Source: Clostridium sp.
GTDB taxonomy: Bacteria > Bacillota > Clostridia > Acetivibrionales > Acetivibrionaceae
Direction of reading: 5' to 3'
DNA length: 64,000 nucleotides
Assembly: GCA_012798835.1 (NCBI GenBank)
Contig: JAAZML010000124.1
Coordinates: forward strand, 1 to 64,000
The position numbers and the translations under genes are program-made. Below, in pieces: positions 20,789 to 30,375 of this stretch (within the stretch, counting starts at the first letter, position 1; each line of letters opens with the position of its first letter). The notes beneath the pieces are model-generated. The model made no database searches, was not told where the DNA came from, and worked only from the letters and a program-made list of their open reading frames with translations.

Positions 20789-21676
20789 ATGCAAGGGGAA
20801 TTTACCATGGATAACAACCAAGATCTACTAAAAAAAATAGAATCGGGGATGCAAGGTTTTAGCAAAGGTCAGAAACTAATTGCCAACTTTATTTTAAACA
20901 ATTATGACAGGGCAGCTTACATGACCGCAGCAAAACTGGGAAATGAAGTAGGTGTAAGTGAATCAACGGTTGTAAGGTTTGCCAGCGAAATAGGATTTGA
21001 TGGTTTTCCTATGCTCCAAAAAGTACTAAAAGAGCTTAATAAAAAAAGGCTAACCTCGGTTCAAAGAATTAAGATTTCGTCGGGAAAACTAAATATTGAT
21101 AATGTATTAAAAAATGTACTTCAAGGGGATATGAATAAAATAAAATCTACTCTTGAGAAAATAGATCACAAGGTTTTCAATGATATAGTAGAGAGCATAT
21201 TAAGAGCCAAAAGGATTTATATTTTGGGGGTAAGAAGCTCTGCACCTTTAGCAAGTTTTCTGGGTTTCTACTTTAATCTAATTTTTGACAACGTAAGGCT
21301 TGTTCACACCACGAGTGTAAGCGAAATGTTCGAACAAATAATTCATGCATCCAAGGGTGATGTAGTTATAGGGATAAGTTTCCCCAGATATTCTAAAAGG
21401 ACAATAAACGCTATGAGATTTGCTAAAGATAGGGGTGCTACCGTTATTGCGATCACCGATAATATTGATTCACCCCTAGCAAGAAATTCTGATCATGCTA
21501 TTACAGTCAGAAGTGACATGGCATCTTTCGTCGATTCCCTAGTTGCCCCTTTAAGTGTAATAAATGCACTTATTGTTGCAGTAGGGTTGAGAAGGGAACA
21601 CAAAATTTATGATACCTTCGAAAACCTTGAAAAAATTTGGGATGAATACAATGTTTACGAAAAGGGGGGCGATTAA
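20789..21676 (+). CDS. MurR/RpiR family transcriptional regulator
   Basis: N-terminal HTH (KLGNEVGVSESTVVRFASEIGFDGFPMLQ) and SIS domain (IYILGVRSSAPLASFLGFY). Confidence 0.93.
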   Translation: MQGEFTMDNNQDLLKKIESGMQGFSKGQKLIANFILNNYDRAAYMTAAKLGNEVGVSESTVVRFASEIGFDGFPMLQKVLKELNKKRLTSVQRIKISSGKLNIDNVLKNVLQGDMNKIKSTLEKIDHKVFNDIVESILRAKRIYILGVRSSAPLASFLGFYFNLIFDNVRLVHTTSVSEMFEQIIHASKGDVVIGISFPRYSKRTINAMRFAKDRGATVIAITDNIDSPLARNSDHAITVRSDMASFVDSLVAPLSVINALIVAVGLRREHKIYDTFENLEKIWDEYNVYEKGGD

Positions 21677-21758
21677 ACCATATATTCTTAAACCAAAAGA
21701 CTTTTGGACATTATATTATTGTAGTAAAATTTTGTTTTATTTTAGGAGACATATATAG

Positions 21759-22988
21759 ATGAGCAAAAGGGTTGTCGTGATTGGTGCGGGACCGGGAGGA
21801 TTAATGGCCGCCGGACAGGCTTCGGGCAGAGGAAATGATGTGATTTTGCTTGAAAAGAATGATGGGATCGGAAAGAAGATCCTCTTGACTGGAAAAGGCC
21901 GGTGCAATATTACTAACACCACAGATGTTGAAGGCCTTATACAAAACACACCGGGGAATGGGAGCTTCCTTTATTCGGTGTTTTATACTTTTTCAAACCA
22001 GGATCTCATTGGGTTTTTAGAGGGACTTGGCCTTAAAACCAAGGAGGAAAGGGGAGGAAGAGTATTTCCTGTTTCGGATAGAGCAGGGGATGTTAATTCG
22101 GCATTTTTAAGGTTTTTAAAAAATACCGATACAAAGTTAAAACTAAATTCCCCTGCCAAGGAAATTGAAACGAAGGATGGCAGGGTGCAGGCGGTTGTTT
22201 TAAAAGATGGAAGGAGATTTTTGTGTGAATCCGTAATAATAGCTACAGGAGGACTCTCCTATCCGGGTACTGGTTCGACGGGGGATGGTTATTCTATGGC
22301 GAGGGCTTTAGGACATACCATAGTAAAGCCAAGACCATCTTTGGTTCCTCTTATCACGGAAGAGAGTTGGCCAACCCAACTCAGTGGTTTATCCCTTAAA
22401 AACGTGTCAATATCGGTTAAAAATAAAATTGGGAAAGAACTTTACAAGGATTTCGGCGAAATGCTTTTTACCCATTTTGGAGTATCCGGACCAATTATCT
22501 TAAGCTCTGGAAGACACATGCTAGAACACAACTACAAAGGCATAAAGCTTTTAATAGATCTAAAGCCTGCCCTTTCAATGGAGAAGCTTGATGAGAGAAT
22601 AAGACGGGATTTTGAGAAATATTCGAGAAAGCAATTTAGAAATTCACTAAACGATATTCTTCCCAAAAAAATGATTGCACCTATTATAAATTTGTCGGGT
22701 ATTGATCCAAACAAGCCCGTAAACCAAATTAATAAAGATGAAAGATGGGCATTTGTTAAAACACTTAAAAATCTTACCCTTACTATAAAAGACTCAAGAC
22801 CAATTAGGGAAGCAATTGTAACCGCCGGGGGGGTATGTACTGATGAGATAAACCCCTCAACAATGGAATCTAAGCTAATAAAAGGGCTATATTTTGCAGG
22901 AGAGGTTATCGATGTGGATGCCTACACCGGGGGATTTAATCTTACGATTGCCTTTTCTACGGGCTATTGCGCAGGCACAAACTGCTAA
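21759..22988 (+). CDS. NAD(P)/FAD-dependent oxidoreductase, HI0933/YhiN family
   Basis: VVVIGAGPGGLMAAGQASGRGNDVILLEKNDGIGKKILLTGKGRCNITN; TAGGVCTDEINPSTMESKLIKGLYFAGEVIDVDAYTGGFNL. Confidence 0.95.
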   Translation: MSKRVVVIGAGPGGLMAAGQASGRGNDVILLEKNDGIGKKILLTGKGRCNITNTTDVEGLIQNTPGNGSFLYSVFYTFSNQDLIGFLEGLGLKTKEERGGRVFPVSDRAGDVNSAFLRFLKNTDTKLKLNSPAKEIETKDGRVQAVVLKDGRRFLCESVIIATGGLSYPGTGSTGDGYSMARALGHTIVKPRPSLVPLITEESWPTQLSGLSLKNVSISVKNKIGKELYKDFGEMLFTHFGVSGPIILSSGRHMLEHNYKGIKLLIDLKPALSMEKLDERIRRDFEKYSRKQFRNSLNDILPKKMIAPIINLSGIDPNKPVNQINKDERWAFVKTLKNLTLTIKDSRPIREAIVTAGGVCTDEINPSTMESKLIKGLYFAGEVIDVDAYTGGFNLTIAFSTGYCAGTNC

Positions 22989-23102
22989 GGAGTTTTTAAA
23001 ATGTGTATTTTTTAGACTAATTGAGCATATTATTTTATATCAGTCAAGACCGCAAAATAAATTAATATGTTCTTACTAAAAGATAGCTGGAGTTGGTGCC
23101 CG

Positions 23103-23612
23103 ATGAAAATAGTTGTGTTTAAGGCGAGAAAAAACAGTAAAAGCGATGGTAAAAGGATTCATTTAAAAAACAAAAGTTCGGGGAGAATTTTTGAAAAGTT
23201 TTTATTTTTCTCATTTGTTTTTTTATTTTCTGCTCTTATTCTAATCCAGATTGCTATAATGAACCAATCAGCAAAAACTTTTTTTATAAAGGATTCGTGG
23301 ATGGAAGGATGCCCACTTAAAACCGAGGAATATCTATACAGCAGGGGAGAGATCACCTTGGAATTGTGTGGACAAGAAAGTGATGAAGCGCTTAAAATAC
23401 TCTTAAATGGCGATGAGATAGCGGTGTTTTCAAAAAGTGCTGTAAATCTTAGGGTGATGGATGGGGATATTATATCGGTTGACGGGAGCCTTACTAAAGA
23501 GGCTGAAGTTAAAATTGCCTTTGCAAGCCCTAATATAAAATCCTGCGACTTAGGGAAAAAAATAAAAATAAGTTCTAATCTCAAACACCTTACAAGGATA
23601 ATAATTGACTAA
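23103..23612 (+). CDS. hypothetical single-TM protein
   Basis: MKIVVFKARKNSKSD ... one TM helix then an extracellular-type domain; GGAG upstream of ATG 23103. Confidence 0.6.
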   Translation: MKIVVFKARKNSKSDGKRIHLKNKSSGRIFEKFLFFSFVFLFSALILIQIAIMNQSAKTFFIKDSWMEGCPLKTEEYLYSRGEITLELCGQESDEALKILLNGDEIAVFSKSAVNLRVMDGDIISVDGSLTKEAEVKIAFASPNIKSCDLGKKIKISSNLKHLTRIIID

Positions 23613-23786
23613 ATAAAACCCCCTTTAAATAATTTTTATTGTTTTAAATTTATTATTACAGTATAATATAATAGTGTCATTTGGATTGGGTAATAAATTA
23701 GATTTCTTTCAGTAATGCATATATAAATTGTAAATGGTGTAGAAATAGCATTCATATGTGGAATTTTATATTTTAGAGGGATAAAC

Positions 23787-24221
23787 ATGACAAAGGATAT
23801 TTTTAAAAATGAGGGGTTCGGAAGCAAGGAAATCGCAGCTGCAGCAATAAAACTTGCCCTTTCCAAAAATAGAACAGAAGAACAGCAATTCCAGTTAGAA
23901 TATTCTAAAATGGGAATAAATACAGCTGCCGTTAATTATGGTGGAGAATTTACAAATTCCGTTATGAAAATAATAGAAAGAGCAGTTGTTTCATCTAAAA
24001 GAGAAGGGGTTATTTTAGAAAACCATGTGGAAGAAGGAGCTATAGCAGGGGCGACACGGGAAGCACTTACACAAATAATGCCCAAAGCATTAGGTTTAAA
24101 TGTCGGTGGAAAGATTGGTGTTGCCCGATATAAAAGCCATATTACGGTGGCTGTTTTTTTCGGAATTGGTTTATTGCACTTAAATGAGGTGTCTATAGGC
24201 CTTGGCCATAGAGTAGTATAA
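23787..24221 (+). CDS. hutP: HutP family RNA-binding antiterminator-like protein
   Basis: SKMGINTAAVNYGGEFTNSVMKIIERAVVSSKREGVI ... GIGLLHLNEVSIGLGHRVV resembles HutP. Confidence 0.82.
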   Translation: MTKDIFKNEGFGSKEIAAAAIKLALSKNRTEEQQFQLEYSKMGINTAAVNYGGEFTNSVMKIIERAVVSSKREGVILENHVEEGAIAGATREALTQIMPKALGLNVGGKIGVARYKSHITVAVFFGIGLLHLNEVSIGLGHRVV

Positions 24222-24258
24222 GTTTTTACACATGCAAGGCAGGGAGAGTGTTAGGTTA

Positions 24259-24618
24259 ATGGTTAGAGCAATTAGAGGTGCAACAACTGTATTAAGCAAT
24301 GATATTACTGAAATAATATCTGCTACAGAAACCCTTTTAAATGAAATTGCAAAGAACAATGGACTTTTAGAGGACGATATTATAAGCATCATTTTCACAG
24401 TTACACAGGATCTTAATGCGGCGTTTCCTGCTGTTGCTGCGAGAAATATTGGATGGACAAGTACTGCGCTTATGTGCATGAATGAGATAAATGTCCCTGG
24501 AGGACTTGAAAAGTGCATCCGCGTATTATTACATATAAATAGCAAAAAAAGTAAAAGAGATATGAAACATATATATCTTAATGATGCAAAGAATTTAAGG
24601 CCTGATATCAGATGCTAG
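24259..24618 (+). CDS. aroH: monofunctional chorismate mutase, AroH type
   Basis: MVRAIRGATTVLSNDITEIISATETLLNEIAKNNGL; TQDLNAAFPAVAARNIGW; start 24259 preferred. Confidence 0.95.
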   Translation: MVRAIRGATTVLSNDITEIISATETLLNEIAKNNGLLEDDIISIIFTVTQDLNAAFPAVAARNIGWTSTALMCMNEINVPGGLEKCIRVLLHINSKKSKRDMKHIYLNDAKNLRPDIRC

Positions 24619-24654
24619 TTATTCTTAGCACATTTTAATTTAGGAGCAAGTAAT

Positions 24655-25341
24655 ATGAATAAGAATGCAAAAAAGGTTGCCATAGCAATTGACGGCCCTG
24701 CAGGAGCAGGGAAAAGTACAATATCAAAAGAAATTGCAAGAGTTTTAGAATTCCTTTACCTCGATACCGGTGCAATGTATAGGGCTGTTGCCTTAAAAGC
24801 ACACAAAGAAAATATAGACACTCTGGATCGGGATGGGGTTTCAAGGATGATCCAAGATATTGATCTTAAGATAGCTTACTTAGATAACGCCCCTAAAATT
24901 ATATTGGATGGGGAGGATGTAACATCTTTTATAAAATCCCCAGAGGTATCCATTGGGGCTTCCAATGTTGCTGTACTTCCAACGGTGCGTCTTAAAATGG
25001 TAGAAATCCAAAGATGTATAGCATCAGAAAATAATATTGTAATGGATGGTCGGGATATAGGTACATATGTATTGCCTAATGCAGCATTTAAATTTTTCTT
25101 GACAGCCTCAGTAAAAGAAAGAGCTAAAAGAAGGTTTAAGGAGCTTGATTTAACTAATCGACCTAATTTAACCTTGGATGATGTAGAAAAGGATATAAGA
25201 TACAGGGATGAAAATGATAGTAAAAGGGAATTTGCACCCCTTGTTAAGGCTGAAGATGCAATTGAAATAGATGCTACTAATATGACCATAAAACAAGTTG
25301 TAGAAAAAATCATGGGGTATGTGACGGATCATGTTTATTAG
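24655..25341 (+). CDS. cmk: cytidylate kinase
   Basis: VAIAIDGPAGAGKSTISKEIARVLEFLYLDTGAMYRAVAL; MDGRDIGTYVLPNA. Confidence 0.97.
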   Translation: MNKNAKKVAIAIDGPAGAGKSTISKEIARVLEFLYLDTGAMYRAVALKAHKENIDTLDRDGVSRMIQDIDLKIAYLDNAPKIILDGEDVTSFIKSPEVSIGASNVAVLPTVRLKMVEIQRCIASENNIVMDGRDIGTYVLPNAAFKFFLTASVKERAKRRFKELDLTNRPNLTLDDVEKDIRYRDENDSKREFAPLVKAEDAIEIDATNMTIKQVVEKIMGYVTDHVY

Positions 25342-25921
25342 ATTTGTAAAGGCGGTTATTCTGGTAGTGTTTGCCTTACTTTATAGGGTAAAGATCACCG
25401 GAATGGAGAATATACCCGAAGAGGGAGCGGCAGTAATGTGTGCTAACCACGTAGGGGAATTGGATATGCTTTTTATAGGCTGCAAAATCAAAAGATTAAT
25501 TCATTACATGGCCAAGATAGAACTATTTAAAATTCCTTTATTATCTCCCATAATAAAAAGACTTGGGGCATTCCCTGTGAAAAGAGGAAAGGCAGATATT
25601 GAAGCAATTAAAACTGCTTTAAGCCTCCTTGAGAACGGCCATATTGTAGGGATCTTTCCCGAAGGTACACGGGTAGGTAATAACACACAAAAAAAAGCAA
25701 GGGTTAAACCCGGTGCGGCATTACTTGCACAAAAAACAGGGGCACCAATACTTCCGGTTGCCGTAGAGGGAAAATACACCCCTTTTAGTAAAATTAGAGT
25801 CATTTTTGGCGAACCTTTTACTATTGATTTGGATAAAAATAAGAAATATACTAATAGTGAACTTGTCAAAGTAAGCGAAAATATAATGAACAAAATATAT
25901 TCTCTATTGGAGGCAAAATAG
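25331..25921 (+). CDS. plsC: 1-acyl-sn-glycerol-3-phosphate acyltransferase
   Basis: CANHVGELDMLF; GIFPEGTRVGNN. Confidence 0.93.
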   Translation: MFIRFVKAVILVVFALLYRVKITGMENIPEEGAAVMCANHVGELDMLFIGCKIKRLIHYMAKIELFKIPLLSPIIKRLGAFPVKRGKADIEAIKTALSLLENGHIVGIFPEGTRVGNNTQKKARVKPGAALLAQKTGAPILPVAVEGKYTPFSKIRVIFGEPFTIDLDKNKKYTNSELVKVSENIMNKIYSLLEAK

Positions 25922-27979
25922 TTGGAAATTATAGTTGCCAAATCGGCGGGTTTTTGCTTTGGTGTAAACAATGCGGTAAAAACCGTTTATAGTATTTTAG
26001 AAGAACAAAAAGATTCCGTTTATACCTTAGGTCCTATTATTCATAACACACAAGTGGTTGAATATCTCGAATCCAAAGGGATTAAAGCCATCAATAACAT
26101 CGAAGATTTAAAGCCGAATGGCTATGTTGTGATTAGAGCCCATGGTGTTACACCTGAAATATATAAAAAAATTAAAGATAAGGGGTTGGTTTTGGAAGAT
26201 GCTACATGTCCATATGTAAAAAAAATTCATACACTAGTAAAGGAGAGGTATGAAGATGGTTATAGAATAATAATCGTAGGGGATAAAAACCACCCTGAGG
26301 TCATAGGGATAAATGGCTGGTGTAATAACAGCGCTTTTATTGTCAACGGTGCTGGTGAAGCACAAAACCTTATAAAAACAGACGAAAGGGTTTGTGTCGT
26401 AGCACAAACAACAATAACAGCCGAAACATGGGATAAAACAAATGAAATCCTAAAAGAAAAATTTAAAAATTATATGAAGTTTGATACAATATGTAATGCC
26501 ACTGCTAAAAGGCAGGATGAGGCCAAAGAAATAGCAAAAAAAGTGGATATGATGATAATAATTGGGGGGGAGAAGAGTTCTAACACCCAAAAGCTTTACG
26601 ATATTTGTAAAATGCACTGCGATTTTACTTTTAAAGTCGAAACCGCCGGTGATTTACCACCGGTAGATATAAAAAACATAAAAAATGTAGGTATTTCTGC
26701 CGGGGCTTCAACACCGGACTGGGTAATTGAGGAGGTTATTAAAAAAATGAGTGAGTTAAACAATCAGGAGAAGGTCGATGTTAAAGAAAAAAATGGTGAT
26801 ATAGATTTCGCCGATGCATTCGAAGGCTCGTTTGTTAGGATACAAGCCGGGGAAACAGTTAAGGGAAAGATAATCGGCTTTAACAGCAATGAGATCTTTG
26901 TTGATTTGGGTTATAAGGCTGACGGGATTATACCCGTCGAGGAATATTCTTATGAACCCGATGTAAAAATTGAGGACGAAATAAAGATAGGGGATGAAAT
27001 CGTAGTCCTAGTTGAAACAATTAATGACGGGGAGGGCAATGTAAAGCTCTCTAAAAGGAAAGTTGATGCTCAAAAGAACTGGGATGAGGTAGTAGACGCC
27101 TACAAAAATAAAACCCCAATAGACGCATTGGTAAAAGAAATTGTAAAAGGCGGTCTAATTGCAAGTTATAAGGGAATCGACATATTTGTTCCCGCTTCAC
27201 AGGCAAGCGACAGGTTTGTAAAGGATTTAAATGTATTCCTTAAAAAGGATATAGTTCTTAGAATTATAGAATTCAATGAGAAAAGACGCAAACTTGTAGG
27301 GTCGGCAAGGGTAGTTATAGAGGAAGAGAAAGCAGAGCTTGCAAAAGCTACCTGGGAAACCATAGAGATAGGAAAAACTTGCAAGGGAATAGTTAAAAGC
27401 CTCACAAACTTTGGCGCCTTTGTAGATATTGGCGGCGTTGACGGCCTTATTCATATTTCCGAACTTTCTTGGTCCAGAGTAAAACATCCTTCAGAGGTGT
27501 TAACCGTAGGGGATAATGTTGAAGTCCACATTTTAGAATTCAACAAAGAAAAGAACAAGATTTCCCTAGGATATAGAAAAACGGAAGATAATCCTTGGTA
27601 TATAGCTGAACAAAAATACAATACCGGCGATATTGTTAATGTAAAAGTGCTTCGGTTTGCTTCTTTTGGTGCTTTTGTTGAATTAGAGCCGGGAGTTGAC
27701 GGCTTGGTTCATATATCGCAGATATCTAATAGACGGCTTGAGAAGGTGAGCGATGTACTAGAGATTGGCATGGAAGTAGATGCCCAAATCCTAGAAATAG
27801 ATATCGAAAACAAAAAAATCAGTCTTAGTATTAAGGAAGTCGAGCCTTTAGATCCCGAAGGTGATAATTGGGATGATTCCGATGAAAAACCAAATAGAGC
27901 CGCAGATGAACAAAATGAGCACAGAGAGGATATGGATATAACCCTAGGAGATATGCTTTCCGAGTCAAATAAGATTTGA
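25922..27979 (+). CDS. ispH: HMBPP reductase IspH fused to ribosomal protein S1-like domains (four S1 repeats)
   Basis: N-terminal IIVAKSAGFCFGVNNAVKTVY, RAHGVTPEIYKKI, GASTPDWVIEEVI; then four S1 repeats (e.g. VKSLTNFGAFVDIGGVDGLIHISELSW); TTG start. Confidence 0.95.
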   Translation: MEIIVAKSAGFCFGVNNAVKTVYSILEEQKDSVYTLGPIIHNTQVVEYLESKGIKAINNIEDLKPNGYVVIRAHGVTPEIYKKIKDKGLVLEDATCPYVKKIHTLVKERYEDGYRIIIVGDKNHPEVIGINGWCNNSAFIVNGAGEAQNLIKTDERVCVVAQTTITAETWDKTNEILKEKFKNYMKFDTICNATAKRQDEAKEIAKKVDMMIIIGGEKSSNTQKLYDICKMHCDFTFKVETAGDLPPVDIKNIKNVGISAGASTPDWVIEEVIKKMSELNNQEKVDVKEKNGDIDFADAFEGSFVRIQAGETVKGKIIGFNSNEIFVDLGYKADGIIPVEEYSYEPDVKIEDEIKIGDEIVVLVETINDGEGNVKLSKRKVDAQKNWDEVVDAYKNKTPIDALVKEIVKGGLIASYKGIDIFVPASQASDRFVKDLNVFLKKDIVLRIIEFNEKRRKLVGSARVVIEEEKAELAKATWETIEIGKTCKGIVKSLTNFGAFVDIGGVDGLIHISELSWSRVKHPSEVLTVGDNVEVHILEFNKEKNKISLGYRKTEDNPWYIAEQKYNTGDIVNVKVLRFASFGAFVELEPGVDGLVHISQISNRRLEKVSDVLEIGMEVDAQILEIDIENKKISLSIKEVEPLDPEGDNWDDSDEKPNRAADEQNEHREDMDITLGDMLSESNKI

Positions 27980-28020
27980 TTACGTTTATCCTATAAAAAA
28001 GTATCGGTATTCATAAACCT

Positions 28021-28060
28021 AAAACCCCGGACTTGTATAAGTTATAAGTTTGGGGTTTTA
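28021..28060 (+). terminator. intrinsic terminator after ispH-S1
   Basis: AAAACCCC ... GGGGTTTT. Confidence 0.75.
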
Positions 28061-28211
28061 TAATTTGGTTCATGAGAGTTTTGCATATTTTGCGTTTTTG
28101 AGCGTTTACAGGCATTGCATACTGTGCTAAAATAGTTATAGCACTACAATGTAAGTTTCCTTCCTGAAATAAGTTTCAAAACCGATATAAAAATGAATGG
28201 AGAATAGGTTT

Positions 28212-28994
28212 ATGCAAATGGATTATGGAGATTTCAAAAAAGAGATACTTGCGTTGACTAAAATTGATCTTGGCTCGTACAAAGAAAAACAAATGAAAAG
28301 AAGAATTAATTCTCTGATAGGTAGAAATGGTTTCCATGATTATAAATCATATCTATCCGCTCTTAAAAGTGACAAAAATCTTTACGATGAGTTTGTAGAC
28401 TATATAACCATTAATGTATCTGAATTTTATAGAAACCCAGAACAGTGGGTCAAACTTAAAAACATTATATTACCATACCTTTTAGAGAAAAACAAAAGCC
28501 TCAGGGTATGGAGTGCTGCCTGTTCAAGTGGCGATGAACCATACACGCTAGTAATGGTACTGAGTAAATTTATCCCGCTCCAAAACATAACGGTACTTGC
28601 AACCGATATAGATAACGAAATAATGGAAAAAGCAAAGCGGGCGGTTTATACATCCAAGAGTATCAGTAAATTACCGGCGGAATATGTAAGTAAGCATTTT
28701 AGTTTTGACGGGAGCATGTTTGCCTTAAATGAAGATATAAAAAGCCGTGTACAGTTTAAAAAACATAACCTTTTGGCAGATCCTTATCCCAAAAACTTTG
28801 ATCTTATAGTTTGCAGAAATGTACTTATTTATTTTACCGAAGAAGCAAAGATTGAGATATACAAAAATTTTAATAGATCATTAAAAATGGGTGGGGTACT
28901 TTTTATGGGGAGTACCGAGCAAATTGTATTTTGTAACAAGTATCAGTTTAGTCCAATACAGACCTTTTTTTATAAAAAAACGGGTGCCCTTTAA
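28212..28994 (+). CDS. cheR: CheR-type chemotaxis protein methyltransferase
   Basis: RINSLIGRNGFHDYKSYLSAL; RVWSAACSSGDEPYTLVMVL; DLIVCRNVLIYF; ORF also open from ATG 28197. Confidence 0.92.
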   Translation: MQMDYGDFKKEILALTKIDLGSYKEKQMKRRINSLIGRNGFHDYKSYLSALKSDKNLYDEFVDYITINVSEFYRNPEQWVKLKNIILPYLLEKNKSLRVWSAACSSGDEPYTLVMVLSKFIPLQNITVLATDIDNEIMEKAKRAVYTSKSISKLPAEYVSKHFSFDGSMFALNEDIKSRVQFKKHNLLADPYPKNFDLIVCRNVLIYFTEEAKIEIYKNFNRSLKMGGVLFMGSTEQIVFCNKYQFSPIQTFFYKKTGAL

Positions 28995-29112
28995 TAATGT
29001 ATTGATACAAACACCTTTGCTCACCATCCGCTTAAAGTTAAATTTTATATATTCTTATACAGTCTTAAAAATATAGATAGTATAAATAGATTTGTAAGGG
29101 GAGAATTATTGC

Positions 29113-29265
29113 ATGATTAAGAGGGTTTTTGCATGGATACTTTTAGCGCTGTTTGTTTTGTTGCTCGTTAATATAGCTGTATTTCGTTTTTATTGGGAAA
29201 TCAGTCTTACTCTTTATATTTTAATAATGGCGGTTTATATATATTATATTACTGTACGAAAATGA
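29113..29265 (+). CDS. 50-aa small membrane protein
   Basis: Hand translation MIKRVFAWILLALFVLLLVNIAVFRFYWEISLTLYILIMAVYIYYITVRK; AGGGGAG RBS; not in ORF track. Confidence 0.5.
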   Translation: MIKRVFAWILLALFVLLLVNIAVFRFYWEISLTLYILIMAVYIYYITVRK

Positions 29266-29368
29266 TGCCATTAGGGATATGCATATAAAAACCTTTTACA
29301 GCAAATACTTTTTATAATTGGCTTTTATAAATAGCCGATTCAAATTAATTTTGCTGGAGGCGGTTTTT

Positions 29369-29647
29369 TTGGTTGTGGCGATTCAAGAGGGTTTGGGAGA
29401 AATAAAAAAAGAACTTTTAAAACGGGGGTTCGATGTTGTAGATTTGGAAACATACAATTATCCGATAGACGCAATTATTTATAAAGGCATCCCTTTCCAA
29501 ATATCATATGTTTCGGGGAACAATATGCCTGCAATGAGTTCTGGGATTAGAGAAAACTATGGAGTATTTATGGTCAATTCTAACAATAGAAGTATAGATG
29601 AACTAGAAAACATGTTAAGAACGAGGTATTACAGTCCTTTATTTTAG
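29369..29647 (+). CDS. UPF0180 (YkuS-like) family protein
   Basis: VAIQEGLGEIKKELLKRGFDVVDLE; GGAGG then TTG at 29369. Confidence 0.7.
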   Translation: MVVAIQEGLGEIKKELLKRGFDVVDLETYNYPIDAIIYKGIPFQISYVSGNNMPAMSSGIRENYGVFMVNSNNRSIDELENMLRTRYYSPLF

Positions 29648-29738
29648 GAAAAATAGCGGGCATCTAAAAATGCATAATGTCCATGTTTTAAATTTTTGAT
29701 CCAAACCCAAAATAATAATTTAATATTTATAAAAGTCA

Positions 29739-29767
29739 TTGACAAACATTTCACGAGGTGTTATTCT
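29739..29767 (+). promoter_or_regulatory. sigma-A-type promoter for the Rrf2-isc operon
   Basis: TTGACA - 17 nt - TATTCT, about 50 bp upstream of the regulator ATG. Confidence 0.7.
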
Positions 29768-29815
29768 GAATATATAATACCAAGTAACATGGTCGGGATT
29801 GGAGGAACATGCTCT

Positions 29816-30235
29816 ATGAAACTAACAACGAAGGGTAGATATGGTGTCAAAGCAATACTAGATCTAGCTCTTCAGCAAAGTGAAGAACCTATAGCCTTAA
29901 AGAGCATCGCTATAAGACAGGATATATCAGAAAATTATTTAGAACAGCTTTTTGCAACCCTTAGAAGGGCGGGATTTGTTAAAAGTGTTAGGGGAGCCCA
30001 AGGGGGTTATTTGCTAGAAAAGGATCCTGGGGATATCACAATCGGTTCCGTACTAAGGGCTTTAGAGGGTCCGTTACTGCCTATTGACTGCATTTTAGAA
30101 AAGGAACCCGTAAAGTGCGATAAATTTGATGGCTGTATTACAAAACTGGTATGGGAAAAAGTTAGGGATAGTATCAATGAAGTTGTAGATTCCATAACAT
30201 TGGCGGATCTGATTGAATTATACAAAAAGCAATAA
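29816..30235 (+). CDS. Rrf2 family transcriptional regulator (IscR/CymR-like)
   Basis: MKLTTKGRYGVKAILDLALQ; ENYLEQLFATLRRAGFVKSVRGAQGGYLL; upstream of iscS-iscU. Confidence 0.93.
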   Translation: MKLTTKGRYGVKAILDLALQQSEEPIALKSIAIRQDISENYLEQLFATLRRAGFVKSVRGAQGGYLLEKDPGDITIGSVLRALEGPLLPIDCILEKEPVKCDKFDGCITKLVWEKVRDSINEVVDSITLADLIELYKKQ

Positions 30236-30375
30236 AACGGAAATAAAGTTTATATCATTGGCAATTTGCTATACCATACAAATATGTTGGCAGAATAATA
30301 TGCAAACATTTTACAAAGCTAAAAACAGCTTAATGCAAAAAACCAATTACAAATAAAAACGAGGGAGTAATTATT

